Part shown: positions 1 to 7,203 of the stretch, piece after piece
How the letters are laid out: each line of letters starts with the position of its first letter
Numbering within the stretch: the first letter of the stretch is position 1
Origin: Singulisphaera sp. GP187
GTDB taxonomy: Bacteria; Planctomycetota; Planctomycetia; Gemmatales; Gemmataceae
NCBI GenBank assembly: GCA_945861245.1
Contig: CAMAUE010000040.1
Location: forward strand, 1-37,910
Reading direction: 5' to 3'
DNA: 37,910 nt
Made by a program: the position numbers and the translations under genes
Notes under the pieces: model-generated
Told to the model about the DNA's origin: nothing
What the model saw: the letters and a program-made list of their open reading frames with translations, nothing else
Databases searched by the model: none

Positions 1-267
1 GAAGCTGCTCCAGGACCAACATCAAAACGCGACCGCACGCCGTTGTCATACCGCAACCCGTCGCCGACGAATCATCGACCTTGGAATTACCCTTGCCGAA
101 CTCCCTTGTTGTATACCAAGATAGAGATCAAGTAGCGCTGTCGTATTAAAAACTGAGCGATGGTCAATTGGGAACGCCGACGGGTTGTCGAATGTCTTGG
201 CGTGTTACTTCTTCACCTCTTATCGACTGTTTACTTTTTTCGGCGTGCCTCCGCCGCAATGCTGATT
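1..267. other. Non-coding left edge
   Basis: I see no convincing gene here. The plus-strand open frame from 160 onward runs antisense to the M41-like gene and has no family features. No repeat of the families described elsewhere in the window is present. A short GC stem next to a run of T at 234-262 has the T run on the wrong side for a terminator of the minus-strand gene. Confidence 0.5.
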
Positions 268-855
268 TTACTTCTGGGTATCACTCGCACGTTCAAAAAG
301 GTGTCGCGCCGTGCGCCCGCTGATTTCTGTGTGCCGCAGCAACTCCGCCGCGATCAATTCGACGGCGTGCCAGTAATTCTCATTCGCGAGATAGTGTTCC
401 GCTTTGGCGAGCAATCGGCGTTCGAGCTTCTCGGCGCGGCGATCACCGGCCCGTTGCACGGCCAATTCGTGCACGACCTGCTGATCGCGTGCGGCCCCTT
501 GCCAGGCGTAGTTCCCCGTGAAACGCGCCTCAGCCGCGATGCCGCCCAGGGCGATGAGAATCTCGCGTTCCAACCAATCCTCCGACGGCCGAAATACCGA
601 TTTGCCGAACTCGCACAAACCGAGACGTTCATCGTTCGGCACAATGCTGACGCGCGTGACCGGCCGGTCCAGGATCAACGCCAACACCGCATGACCGGCT
701 TCATGGTAAGCGGTGGCTTCAAGGCTGGAGGTTGGTTCCATGATTTCATCATACAAGGCATGGCCGATCCTTGACTCAAGGAGATGATGGATCCTGCCAA
801 GCCGATTTTCGATTTCAAGCGAATGGCCTACGGCGGGTTCAGAGAACTCGTGCAT
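268..855 (-). CDS. Stand-alone M41 (FtsH-type) peptidase-like protein
   Basis: 195 residues. The zinc-protease motif HEAGH lies at residues 51-55. About 50 residues later comes GGIAAEA (104-110), followed by an Asp (D124) in GAARDQ, which matches the position of the third zinc ligand in FtsH-family peptidase domains. There is no AAA ATPase domain and no transmembrane segment, so this is only the protease half of an FtsH-like protein. Known family role: membrane-protein quality control by FtsH; a free M41-like domain without an ATPase would be expected to act on small or unfolded substrates or need a partner, which is inference. The first Met at 855 is not preceded by a clear ribosome binding site; an internal Met at 741 (residue 39) would still keep HEAGH. 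It lies downstream of the enolase gene in the opposite sense of reading order on the same strand, separated by 145 bp that hold nothing I recognise. Confidence 0.75.
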   Translation of the reverse strand: MHEFSEPAVGHSLEIENRLGRIHHLLESRIGHALYDEIMEPTSSLEATAYHEAGHAVLALILDRPVTRVSIVPNDERLGLCEFGKSVFRPSEDWLEREILIALGGIAAEARFTGNYAWQGAARDQQVVHELAVQRAGDRRAEKLERRLLAKAEHYLANENYWHAVELIAAELLRHTEISGRTARHLFERASDTQK

Positions 856-1000
856 GCGTAAAAGTATCTGCGCTCCATCATTCCCTCCGAATCAGGACAT
901 AGGCGTGCCAAAGATCTCAGGTCGGGATTCGGGGCCGGGAGGCGACAAACCGGCCCGTTCCGCTTTCATTCAATCCGTGATCACCGCCAACTCTACCCGC

Positions 1001-2266
1001 CTATACCGAAAACTTCGCGTAGGGTGCGCCCGGTCCCATTTGTTCCTCGATGCGCAGGAGTTGGTTGTACTTCGCGAGGCGTTCGCTGCGGGCGATTGAG
1101 CCAATTTTGATTTGGCCCATGCCGACGGCGACGGCGAGGTCGGCGATGGTGCTATCCTCGGTTTCGCCACTGCGTGCGGAGATGACGCAGCGATAGCCGG
1201 CCTGGCGGGCTTGCGCGATGACAGCGAAGGTTTCGCTCAGAGTTCCTATCTGATTCACTTTTACAAGCACGCCGTTGGCCACACCGCGCTGGACGCCCTC
1301 GGCCAAGCGCAACGGATTGGTAACGAAAAGGTCGTCGCCGATGAGTTGGATGCGTTTGCCGAGCGCCTCGGTCAACATGCTCCAGCCGTTCCAATCATCC
1401 TCGGCCATGCCGTCTTCGATACTGAGGATGGGGTAGCGCTCGACCCAATCGGTGAGCAAGGCCGCCAAGGAACGGGATGAATGCAGTTGATCGCCGAGCC
1501 GATACAGGCCGCCTTCAAAGAAGTGGGTGCTGGCGACATCGAGAGCGATGCCGACGTCGATGCCCGGTTTCAATTTGACGCGATGGAATGCCTGAAGGAT
1601 CATTTCGATGGCCTGTTCGTTACTTTGCAAACGCGGGCCAAACCCGCCTTCATCGCCGACGAGGACGCCTTCGTAGCCATGCCCGATCAGAACTTCATTT
1701 AGGGCGCGATAGACGCGCACCGTCATGTGCAGAGCTTCGGAGTACGAGTTGGCGCCAATCGGCAACAGCAGAAAATCTTGCATGTCAAGGTGGCGCCCGG
1801 CATGCAGGCCGCCGGAGATGAGGTTGACCATCGGCATCGGCATGCGAGCCTGGTCAGTGCGGTCGAGGTGGCGCCAAAGCGGGATACGTTTGACGGCGGC
1901 GGCGGCGTGAGCGCATGCCAACGACACACCGAGAATAGCATTGGCGCCGAGCCGAGACTTATCGGGTGTGCCGTCGAGTTCGCACATCATACGATCGATG
2001 CCTTCCTGATCGTCCGCCGACACGCCGATAATAACCGGTGCGATGGTCTCGAGCACATTCGCGACGGCCTTTCGCACGCCTCGGCCTGCGTATTCGTCGG
2101 GATTCCCATCGCGCAATTCGAGCGCCTCGTGTTTGCCCGTGCTTGCCCCCGATGGCACAATCGCTCGGCCCATGGTTTCGCCGCAGTGGACGTCGACTTC
2201 CACGGTCGGATGGCCTCGACTGTCGAGCACCTGGCGGGCGCGGATAGCGGTAATTCGATCGGACAT
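1001..2266 (-). CDS. eno: Enolase-like protein with two altered active-site residues
   Basis: 421 residues, close to the usual enolase length. Enolase interconverts 2-phosphoglycerate and phosphoenolpyruvate in glycolysis. Visible conserved residues: H155 (GGLHAG), E206 in GDEGGF, the three magnesium ligands D243, E284 (SIEDG) and D311 (GDDLF), K336 (VKVNQIG), R365-S366 in the RSGETED loop, and K387. Two positions differ from canonical enolases. The glutamate of the QEF motif (E. coli E167) is Asp (D164, MQDF), and the histidine of the SHRSG loop (E. coli H369) is Ala (A364, SARSG). The start at 2266 was chosen because a GGAG lies 6 nt upstream; an upstream in-frame Met exists at 2359 but has no family homology behind it. 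It is transcribed divergently from the Uma2 gene, with a TATACT box (2315-2320, minus) as a possible -10. It may be a second, divergent enolase rather than the main glycolytic one. Confidence 0.85.
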   Translation of the reverse strand: MSDRITAIRARQVLDSRGHPTVEVDVHCGETMGRAIVPSGASTGKHEALELRDGNPDEYAGRGVRKAVANVLETIAPVIIGVSADDQEGIDRMMCELDGTPDKSRLGANAILGVSLACAHAAAAVKRIPLWRHLDRTDQARMPMPMVNLISGGLHAGRHLDMQDFLLLPIGANSYSEALHMTVRVYRALNEVLIGHGYEGVLVGDEGGFGPRLQSNEQAIEMILQAFHRVKLKPGIDVGIALDVASTHFFEGGLYRLGDQLHSSRSLAALLTDWVERYPILSIEDGMAEDDWNGWSMLTEALGKRIQLIGDDLFVTNPLRLAEGVQRGVANGVLVKVNQIGTLSETFAVIAQARQAGYRCVISARSGETEDSTIADLAVAVGMGQIKIGSIARSERLAKYNQLLRIEEQMGPGAPYAKFSV

Positions 2267-2282
2267 CATCGGCTCCAGTGCA

Positions 2283-2311
2283 TTGAAACTCGCGGTCATC
2301 GCCACGATAAT
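2283..2311 (+). promoter_or_regulatory. Sigma70-like promoter of the Uma2 gene
   Basis: TTGAAA at 2283-2288 and GATAAT at 2306-2311 are separated by exactly 17 nt, each matching the consensus at five of six positions. The predicted start would give a leader of about 30 nt before the ATG at 2347, which has GGAG upstream. The -35 box overlaps the region just upstream of the enolase start, so the two divergent promoters would be close together. Confidence 0.5.
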
Positions 2312-2346
2312 GATAGTATACGCCTGAGGTATCGGAGAAAGAGACG

Positions 2347-2943
2347 ATGAGTGCCGCACTGAGTTGGAACCTGATCTCCGTCGATGACTACCTGAACGGC
2401 GAGTTGATCTCGCCGATCAAACACGAGTACATCGGCGGCGTTGTCTATGCGATGGCCAGCGCACGCAATCGGCACAATGATATTACCGACAATATTCATG
2501 GATCACTTTTCGTCCGGTTGCGAGGCAAACGCTGCCGCCCGCACACGTCCGATACAAAGGTGCGAATTCGGACCGTCTCGCCTCTGCGCTTCTATTATCC
2601 GGACATATCGGTCGTGTGCGATCCGAATCCGCCTGGCGACTCCTTCCACGACAATCCCGTCGCGATCTTCGAGGTACTGTCTCGCAGCACTCGGCGAATC
2701 GACGAAGGCGAGAAGAAGGAGGCTTATCTCACAATCCCAAGTTTGCGGATTTACGCGCTCGTCGATCAAGAGTCGGCTACGGTCGTCGTGTTTCGCCGGA
2801 CGGAAGACGGATTCGTCCGCGAAGTGCATCATGGCCACGACGCGATCCTGAGCCTCGCAGAGCTCGGCATCGAGTTGTCGTTGGCGGAGATTTACGACGG
2901 CGTCGAACTTAGCCCGGAACCAAATCCCGAAGCGATGGCGTAA
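2347..2943 (+). CDS. Uma2 family (DUF820) restriction-endonuclease-fold protein
   Basis: 198 residues, the usual length for Uma2/DUF820 proteins, which are greatly expanded in planctomycetes and cyanobacteria and adopt the PD-(D/E)XK nuclease fold. Visible family features: YYPDISVV with D86, then IFEVLSRST with E109, followed by a lysine-rich helix (EGEKKEAY, 121-127) and the strand IYALVDQ. The N-terminus SVDDYL is also typical. The biological role of the family is not settled; nuclease activity is presumed from the fold. GGAG lies about 9 nt before the ATG, and a good promoter is at 2283-2311. The last 35 bp overlap the convergent phosphotransferase gene. Confidence 0.85.
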   Translation: MSAALSWNLISVDDYLNGELISPIKHEYIGGVVYAMASARNRHNDITDNIHGSLFVRLRGKRCRPHTSDTKVRIRTVSPLRFYYPDISVVCDPNPPGDSFHDNPVAIFEVLSRSTRRIDEGEKKEAYLTIPSLRIYALVDQESATVVVFRRTEDGFVREVHHGHDAILSLAELGIELSLAEIYDGVELSPEPNPEAMA

Positions 2944-3934
2944 GCGTGGCTTCGCACCATTCCCATACGCCATTCCACGAATCCAATCCGTCGAGCAGTA
3001 TCGCGCTGCCAAGTCGGCGTACGATATCGCGCTGGGCGTCACTCGGCAGATAATCAATAGGACTCGTACCGTCAACGCGAGCCAAGAGACAAACGCCGAG
3101 GTGGCGCACGCCGCGACGTTCGAGGTCGGCATGCGGTTGAAACGAGACACACTCGCAGTAGCCTCGCCAGAACGCTCGCATCAAGGCAAGAAATTCTGCG
3201 AGCCGATCAGGAGCACGCACGGCTTTGAGCGTCAAGTGGGCGAGGAATAGGCCCAGGTCCATCGTCGGATCGCCGAGGTGGGCCGTCTCGTAATCGACGA
3301 GCGTGAAGCCGCTGGCATCGACGAGGATATTCTTCGGCGTGTAGTCGCCGTGGCAAAGGGCGTCTTGCCGCGTCATCATTTCTTCGATGATTGGCTCAAT
3401 GGCGTGCGCGACCTTTGGCCTACGCTCCTGCACCCGGCGATAGAACGGATCGACGCGCAACTGCACGTAGACAGCACGGTCCGCGAAGCCCGCAAAGTCC
3501 GCACGCCGATCGGCCGAGACCTGATGCATCTGGCCCAGCACCTTCCCGATCGCACCGCCGAGTCGAACGTCCATCCATCCCGCGAGAAGGTCCGCCTTCC
3601 ACACCGTCGCATCAAGCGGGGCATGGCTCATGGTGTATACGAAATTATCTCTGTCGACTTGCAACACCTTCGGCATTACATCGGGCAGGTAGGAATGCAA
3701 CGCTTGCATGACCTCTTGCTCGCGATGGATGCGGTTAAGATCGCTGAACCAGGCATCGCGCGTGCGCAACTGAGGGCGTGATTGCTTGACAACGATCAGC
3801 CCGGCGGGAGTCGTGACACGAAGCACTTGATTGGAGACGCCGCCGCTGAGCAGCTCCGCCGACGCGGGGCCGTCGCCGATCCAGCCGCGTTCGCGGAGGT
3901 AGAGAATCACGTTGTCGGGAGTGAGTTCGAGCAT
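2909..3934 (-). CDS. APH/choline-kinase-fold phosphotransferase
   Basis: 341 residues. The protein has the aminoglycoside-phosphotransferase/kinase fold: an N-terminal lobe with GGVSNQVLRV (31-40) and the ATP-binding Lys in VVKQ (K50), the catalytic loop HGDYTPKN (195-202, D197, N202) and the magnesium-binding D214 in LVDYE. The N-lobe reading VVKQSRPQLRTRDAW recalls methylthioribose kinases, which phosphorylate methylthioribose in methionine salvage, but neighbouring salvage genes are absent, so the substrate is left open. Cytoplasmic; no signal peptide. The start at 3934 has only a weak GAG upstream. The 3' end overlaps the convergent Uma2 gene by 35 bp. Confidence 0.8.
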   Translation of the reverse strand: MLELTPDNVILYLRERGWIGDGPASAELLSGGVSNQVLRVTTPAGLIVVKQSRPQLRTRDAWFSDLNRIHREQEVMQALHSYLPDVMPKVLQVDRDNFVYTMSHAPLDATVWKADLLAGWMDVRLGGAIGKVLGQMHQVSADRRADFAGFADRAVYVQLRVDPFYRRVQERRPKVAHAIEPIIEEMMTRQDALCHGDYTPKNILVDASGFTLVDYETAHLGDPTMDLGLFLAHLTLKAVRAPDRLAEFLALMRAFWRGYCECVSFQPHADLERRGVRHLGVCLLARVDGTSPIDYLPSDAQRDIVRRLGSAILLDGLDSWNGVWEWCEATLTPSLRDLVPG

Positions 3935-3964
3935 GCATCGGCTCGGATTATGCAGTCAAAAATC

Positions 3965-4098
3965 AACCACAGAGGCACAGAGAACACAGAGAAATTCAAT
4001 ATAAGCAAAATAGACTATTCGTCATTTTTTGGATTGATAATGCTTCAGTGATTTTTCTACGCATTGCATTTCTCTGTGTCCTCTGTGCCTCTGTGGTT
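3965..4098. repeat. Long inverted repeat, family D
   Basis: The arms 3965-3995 and 4068-4098 are 31 nt each and match at 30 of 31 positions when one is reverse-complemented. The arm begins AACCACAGAGGCACAGAG and has a short CACAGAG period. The 72-nt spacer is AT-rich. It fills the gap between the SDR gene end and the phosphotransferase start. A single degraded arm of the same family lies at 17359-17397. Confidence 0.9.
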
Positions 4099-4109
4099 AA
4101 CTTCTGAAA

Positions 4110-4868
4110 TCACCGCATGAAGCGGCCGCCGTTGATGTCGAGGATTGCGCCGGTCATGAAGCTCGACGCATCCGAGGCGAGGAACAGCACCGCCTCGGCA
4201 ACTTCGTCGGCATGGCCGTTGCGAGCGAGCGGCGTTTGGGTTTTGTATGCCTCCATCTTTGCGGGCGTGCTGAAGGTTTCGTGGTGTTGGGTGGCGATGA
4301 CGCCAGGCATAATGGCGTTGACGCGCACGTGCGGCGCGAGTTCCTTGGCGAGGGTGCGCGTCATGACTTGCAGTGCGCCTTTGGCAGCCGCATAGACTCC
4401 GCCACCGCCTGACCCGCCGGTCTGCACGGAAAGCGAAAGGTTGTTGATGATGCTGCCATTTTTGTTTGCACGCAGATGCGGAATCGCCCGGCGTGTGACG
4501 AGGAAGGCCGAAGTGACATTGACATCGAACACGCGATGCCAGTGTTCCAGACTACACGATTCAATCGGCGTCATATGAATCGGCGAGCCGGCGTTGTTGA
4601 AGAGTATGTCGAGCCGGCCGGTTTCCTGTATTAGCGTGTCGACGACGCGATGAGTATCGGCTTCGAGCGTGAGGTCGCCGGGGAGCAGAATCGCTTTGCC
4701 GCCGAGATCGTGGATATCGCGTGCGGTTTGCTCCGCGCTGGTTTTGCTGGTGTGGTAGTGCAACCCGATAACGGCGCCCGCCCGCGCGAGCGCAAGCGCC
4801 GCCGAGCGACCGATGCCAACGCCGGCCCCGGTGATGAGGGCGACGCGGGAAGTAAGATTAGTGTCCAT
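4110..4868 (-). CDS. SDR family NAD(P)-dependent oxidoreductase (FabG-like)
   Basis: 252 residues, the classical short-chain dehydrogenase/reductase size. The cofactor-binding TGAGVGIG is at 13-20, NNAG at 91-94, the catalytic Ser within NLSLS (143-147), and YAAAK gives Y159 and K163. The C-terminal part DEVAEAVLFLASDASSFMTG and the final GG are FabG-like. Acts as a cytoplasmic NAD(P)(H)-dependent carbonyl reductase or alcohol dehydrogenase; the substrate cannot be read from sequence. A glycine-rich stretch (GGSGGGG, 151-157) just before the catalytic Tyr is slightly unusual. No strong ribosome binding site is visible before the ATG at 4868. It follows galE on the same strand with a 174-bp gap. 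Confidence 0.88.
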   Translation of the reverse strand: MDTNLTSRVALITGAGVGIGRSAALALARAGAVIGLHYHTSKTSAEQTARDIHDLGGKAILLPGDLTLEADTHRVVDTLIQETGRLDILFNNAGSPIHMTPIESCSLEHWHRVFDVNVTSAFLVTRRAIPHLRANKNGSIINNLSLSVQTGGSGGGGVYAAAKGALQVMTRTLAKELAPHVRVNAIMPGVIATQHHETFSTPAKMEAYKTQTPLARNGHADEVAEAVLFLASDASSFMTGAILDINGGRFMR

Positions 4869-5042
4869 GGTTTTCTTGAGGGGTCATTATTTTTCGGGCA
4901 TGATCGTGGGGACCGAGTTTTGTTTTTTTCAGCATCTTATCCGGCAATTCCCTGACGCGTGGAGTATTCGTGAACTATATAGCGCCTACTGAATCGCCGC
5001 AAGGTTGCGGTGGAGCACGCGGTATCGGCCGCCCAACAATCT
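4869..5042. other. Gap between galE and SDR genes
   Basis: This 174-bp stretch has no gene and, unlike most gaps in the window, no inverted-repeat element that I can see. It may hold the promoter of the SDR gene. Confidence 0.4.
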
Positions 5043-6029
5043 TTATTTCGACCTATATCCCTTCGGATGAGTGCGGTGCCAATTCCACGCGGTTTCGATG
5101 ATTGCCGTGATATCGGTGTAGCACGGCGTCCAGCCCAGCTCTCGCTGAATCTTCTCGGACGATGCCACCAGGACCGGTGGGTCGCCGGCGCGGCGTGGAC
5201 CTTCCTTGACGGGGACTTTCTTACCCGTCACCGCTTCCACCGCGCTGATGACTTCGCGAACGCTATACCCACGGCCGATGCCCAGGTTGTAGTGCATCTG
5301 TTGGCCTGGCTGCAATTTTTCGAGCGTCAGCAGATGCGCCTCGGCGAGATCATCGACATGGATGTAGTCGCGAATACATGTGCCGTCGGGTGTCGGGTAG
5401 TCGGTGCCGAAGATTTCGATATGCGGACGTTTACCTTGAGCCGCGTAGATAATGAGCGGGATCAGGTGCGTTTCCGGCGTGTGATCCTCGCCGATCGTGC
5501 CACCAGCGTTGGCACCGGACGCGTTGAAGTAGCGCAGGGCGGCGAAGCCCCATCGATAGGCGTGCGAATAGTCCGCCAGTGCCTTTTCGACGGCGAGTTT
5601 GCTGGCGCCATAGGGATTGATCGGGTGTTGTGGCGTGTCCTCGGTGATCGGCATTTTTTCGGGCATGCCGAACGTGGCCGCAGTGCTCGAGAAAACGAAG
5701 CGTGCGACGCCATGCCGGCGCAGGCATTCCATGAGGTTGAGCGTGTTGACGAGATTGTTGTGCCAATACTTCGCGGGATTCGTCACCGATTCGCCGACGT
5801 AGGTGTAGGCGGCAAAGTGCACGACCGCATCGATACGCTTTTCGACCAGAATCTGATCGAGCCGATGCGTCTCGCTGAGATCGCCGACGATCAACCGCTC
5901 GGCTGGCACAGCCGCGCGATGGCCGTAGACAAGGTTGTCGTAAACCCAGACCTCATGCCCGCGTTCGAGGAATAAACGAACTGCATGGGAGCCAATGTAT
6001 CCGGCGCCGCCGGTGACGAGTATGTGCAT
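5043..6029 (-). CDS. galE: UDP-glucose 4-epimerase
   Basis: 328 residues, the expected GalE length. The NAD-binding GGAGYIG is at residues 7-13, SSTAATFG at 114-121 supplies the catalytic Ser/Thr, and YGASK gives Y140 and K144. Further GalE signatures are YFNASGAN, and DYIHVDDLAEAHLLTL in the C-terminal part. It interconverts UDP-glucose and UDP-galactose for exopolysaccharide and galactose metabolism, in the cytoplasm. The ATG abuts the family I repeat directly: no Shine-Dalgarno is visible, the leader ending in CCACTCCCT before the ATG. The gene stands alone; no other sugar-nucleotide genes are adjacent. Confidence 0.95.
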   Translation of the reverse strand: MHILVTGGAGYIGSHAVRLFLERGHEVWVYDNLVYGHRAAVPAERLIVGDLSETHRLDQILVEKRIDAVVHFAAYTYVGESVTNPAKYWHNNLVNTLNLMECLRRHGVARFVFSSTAATFGMPEKMPITEDTPQHPINPYGASKLAVEKALADYSHAYRWGFAALRYFNASGANAGGTIGEDHTPETHLIPLIIYAAQGKRPHIEIFGTDYPTPDGTCIRDYIHVDDLAEAHLLTLEKLQPGQQMHYNLGIGRGYSVREVISAVEAVTGKKVPVKEGPRRAGDPPVLVASSEKIQRELGWTPCYTDITAIIETAWNWHRTHPKGYRSK

Positions 6030-6030
6030 A

Positions 6031-6158
6031 GGGAGTGGTTAGTGGTTAGTGGTTAGTGATTAGTGACAAGCGTCATTGCAGTTTCTATCCACGGAATGGC
6101 GGGTGGTCAGAGTATCCGCAATAACTCGTTAAATAGCCACTGACCACTCACCACTAAT
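6031..6158. repeat. Inverted TTAGTGG repeat, family I
   Basis: Left arm 6031-6065 is a run of short units reading GTGGTTAGTG in tandem; the right arm 6136-6158 reads CACTGACCACTCACCACTAATT, roughly its reverse complement. The left arm touches the galE start codon, and the right arm overlaps the stop codon of the ABC ATPase gene, whose TAG is part of ATTAGTGG. Confidence 0.7.
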
Positions 6159-7089
6159 TCGTAATACCTTTCGTGATTCCCATGAACACGTCTTCGAGGT
6201 TGACGGCTTCCTCCTTGAGCATCTTGAGGCGGAACCCATTGCGTAGTAGTGCGTCGGCGATGAAGCTGCCGTCCTCGATGCCTTCGCGCAGCGTGACGAG
6301 GAGGTAGTCTTCCTGATCTTTGTATTCGATCTCGTCAATGTTGGGTTCTTTTTCGAGGAGGACTTTCGCCTCGGTGTTGCGGCCATCGCCGACACATACG
6401 TCGATGCGCGTGCGCTGGCGCACCTTCTGGATCGCGGATTGCACGTCGCCGTTGAACAGCAGTTTGCCGCGTTCGATGATGCCGATCTTGTTGCAGATAT
6501 CAGCGAGTTCGGGCAGGATGTGGCTGGAAAGCATGATCGTCTTGCCCATGTTGCGGAGCTCTTTGATGAGGCCGCGCATCTCGATACGGGCGCGTGGATC
6601 GAGGCCGCTGGCGGGTTCGTCGAGCAATAGGACCTGCGGTTCGTGGAGGAGCACGCGCGCCAGGCCGAGGCGTTGCGTCATGCCGCGCGACAGGCTGGTG
6701 ACGAGCGCATCGCGTTTGTAGCCGAGATCGACGAGTTCCAGCACCTGCTCGCATTTCTTTCGGCGTTCCGGGCCTTTGATGCGATAAGCGGCGGCGAAGA
6801 ATTCGAGATACTCGATGACCTTCATGTCGTCATAGACGCCGAAGAAATCGGGCATGTAACCCATAATGCGGCGGATGTCTTTGGCGCCGTTGTAGATGGA
6901 ATAACCGCATACCGTCGCTTCGCCCCAGGTGGGGGTGAGCAGCGTGGCGAGGATGCGCATCGTGGTGGTTTTGCCGGCGCCGTTTGGGCCGATGAAGCCG
7001 TAGACATCGCCCTTGTCGAGTTGAAGGGTGAGGCGATCGAGGGCGTAGAGTTCGCCGTACATTTTGGTGAGGTCGCGTGTTTCGAGCAT
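6154..7089 (-). CDS. ABC transporter ATP-binding protein
   Basis: 311 residues from the chosen start. Walker A GPNGAGKTT is at 34-42, the signature LSRGM at 133-137, Walker B VLLLDEP at 153-159, the D-loop SGLD at 161-164, and the switch His at H190 (SSH). The C-terminal 90 residues resemble the accessory domain of CcmA/NatA/GldA-type ATPases of ABC-2 exporters. It should energise export or membrane remodelling together with a permease, which is not encoded here. The open frame extends to 7191, but the extra 34 codons are translated from a family A repeat, so I start at MLETRDL (7089). The stop codon lies inside the family I repeat. The upstream gene (7204-9666) is a likely partner because similar membrane proteins accompany such ATPases. 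Confidence 0.9.
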   Translation of the reverse strand: MLETRDLTKMYGELYALDRLTLQLDKGDVYGFIGPNGAGKTTTMRILATLLTPTWGEATVCGYSIYNGAKDIRRIMGYMPDFFGVYDDMKVIEYLEFFAAAYRIKGPERRKKCEQVLELVDLGYKRDALVTSLSRGMTQRLGLARVLLHEPQVLLLDEPASGLDPRARIEMRGLIKELRNMGKTIMLSSHILPELADICNKIGIIERGKLLFNGDVQSAIQKVRQRTRIDVCVGDGRNTEAKVLLEKEPNIDEIEYKDQEDYLLVTLREGIEDGSFIADALLRNGFRLKMLKEEAVNLEDVFMGITKGITN

Positions 7090-7125
7090 GGATGGAAGAC
7101 TCGTGGGGGATATTGCAATGTTCCG

Positions 7126-7189
7126 GTATTCCGCTTGCGGCTTAGCGCTCGCGTGAGATATTCCGAGCGCTAAGCCGCAAGCGGAATAC
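7126..7189. repeat. Nested inverted repeat A1
   Basis: Two 26-nt arms (7126-7151 and 7164-7189) are exact reverse complements around a 12-nt loop. The core of the arm is CCGCTTGCGGCTTAGCGCTC, itself containing the small palindrome CCGC-TT-GCGG. It lies between the 820-residue protein and the ABC ATPase, and creates a false upstream extension of the latter. Confidence 0.95.
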
Positions 7190-7203
7190 ATGAATTTTCC
7201 TTT

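Noticed and set aside
234-262. Terminator for the M41-like gene
   Set aside because: The run of T is on the wrong side of the GC stem for minus-strand transcription.
1727-2350. 207-codon open frame opposite the enolase gene
   Set aside because: Antisense to conserved enolase motifs; no ribosome site.
2503-3150. 215-codon minus-strand frame across the Uma2 and phosphotransferase ends
   Set aside because: Overlaps two genes with recognisable motifs and shows none of its own.
5010-5975. 321-codon open frame on the plus strand
   Set aside because: Antisense to galE, whose motifs are clear.
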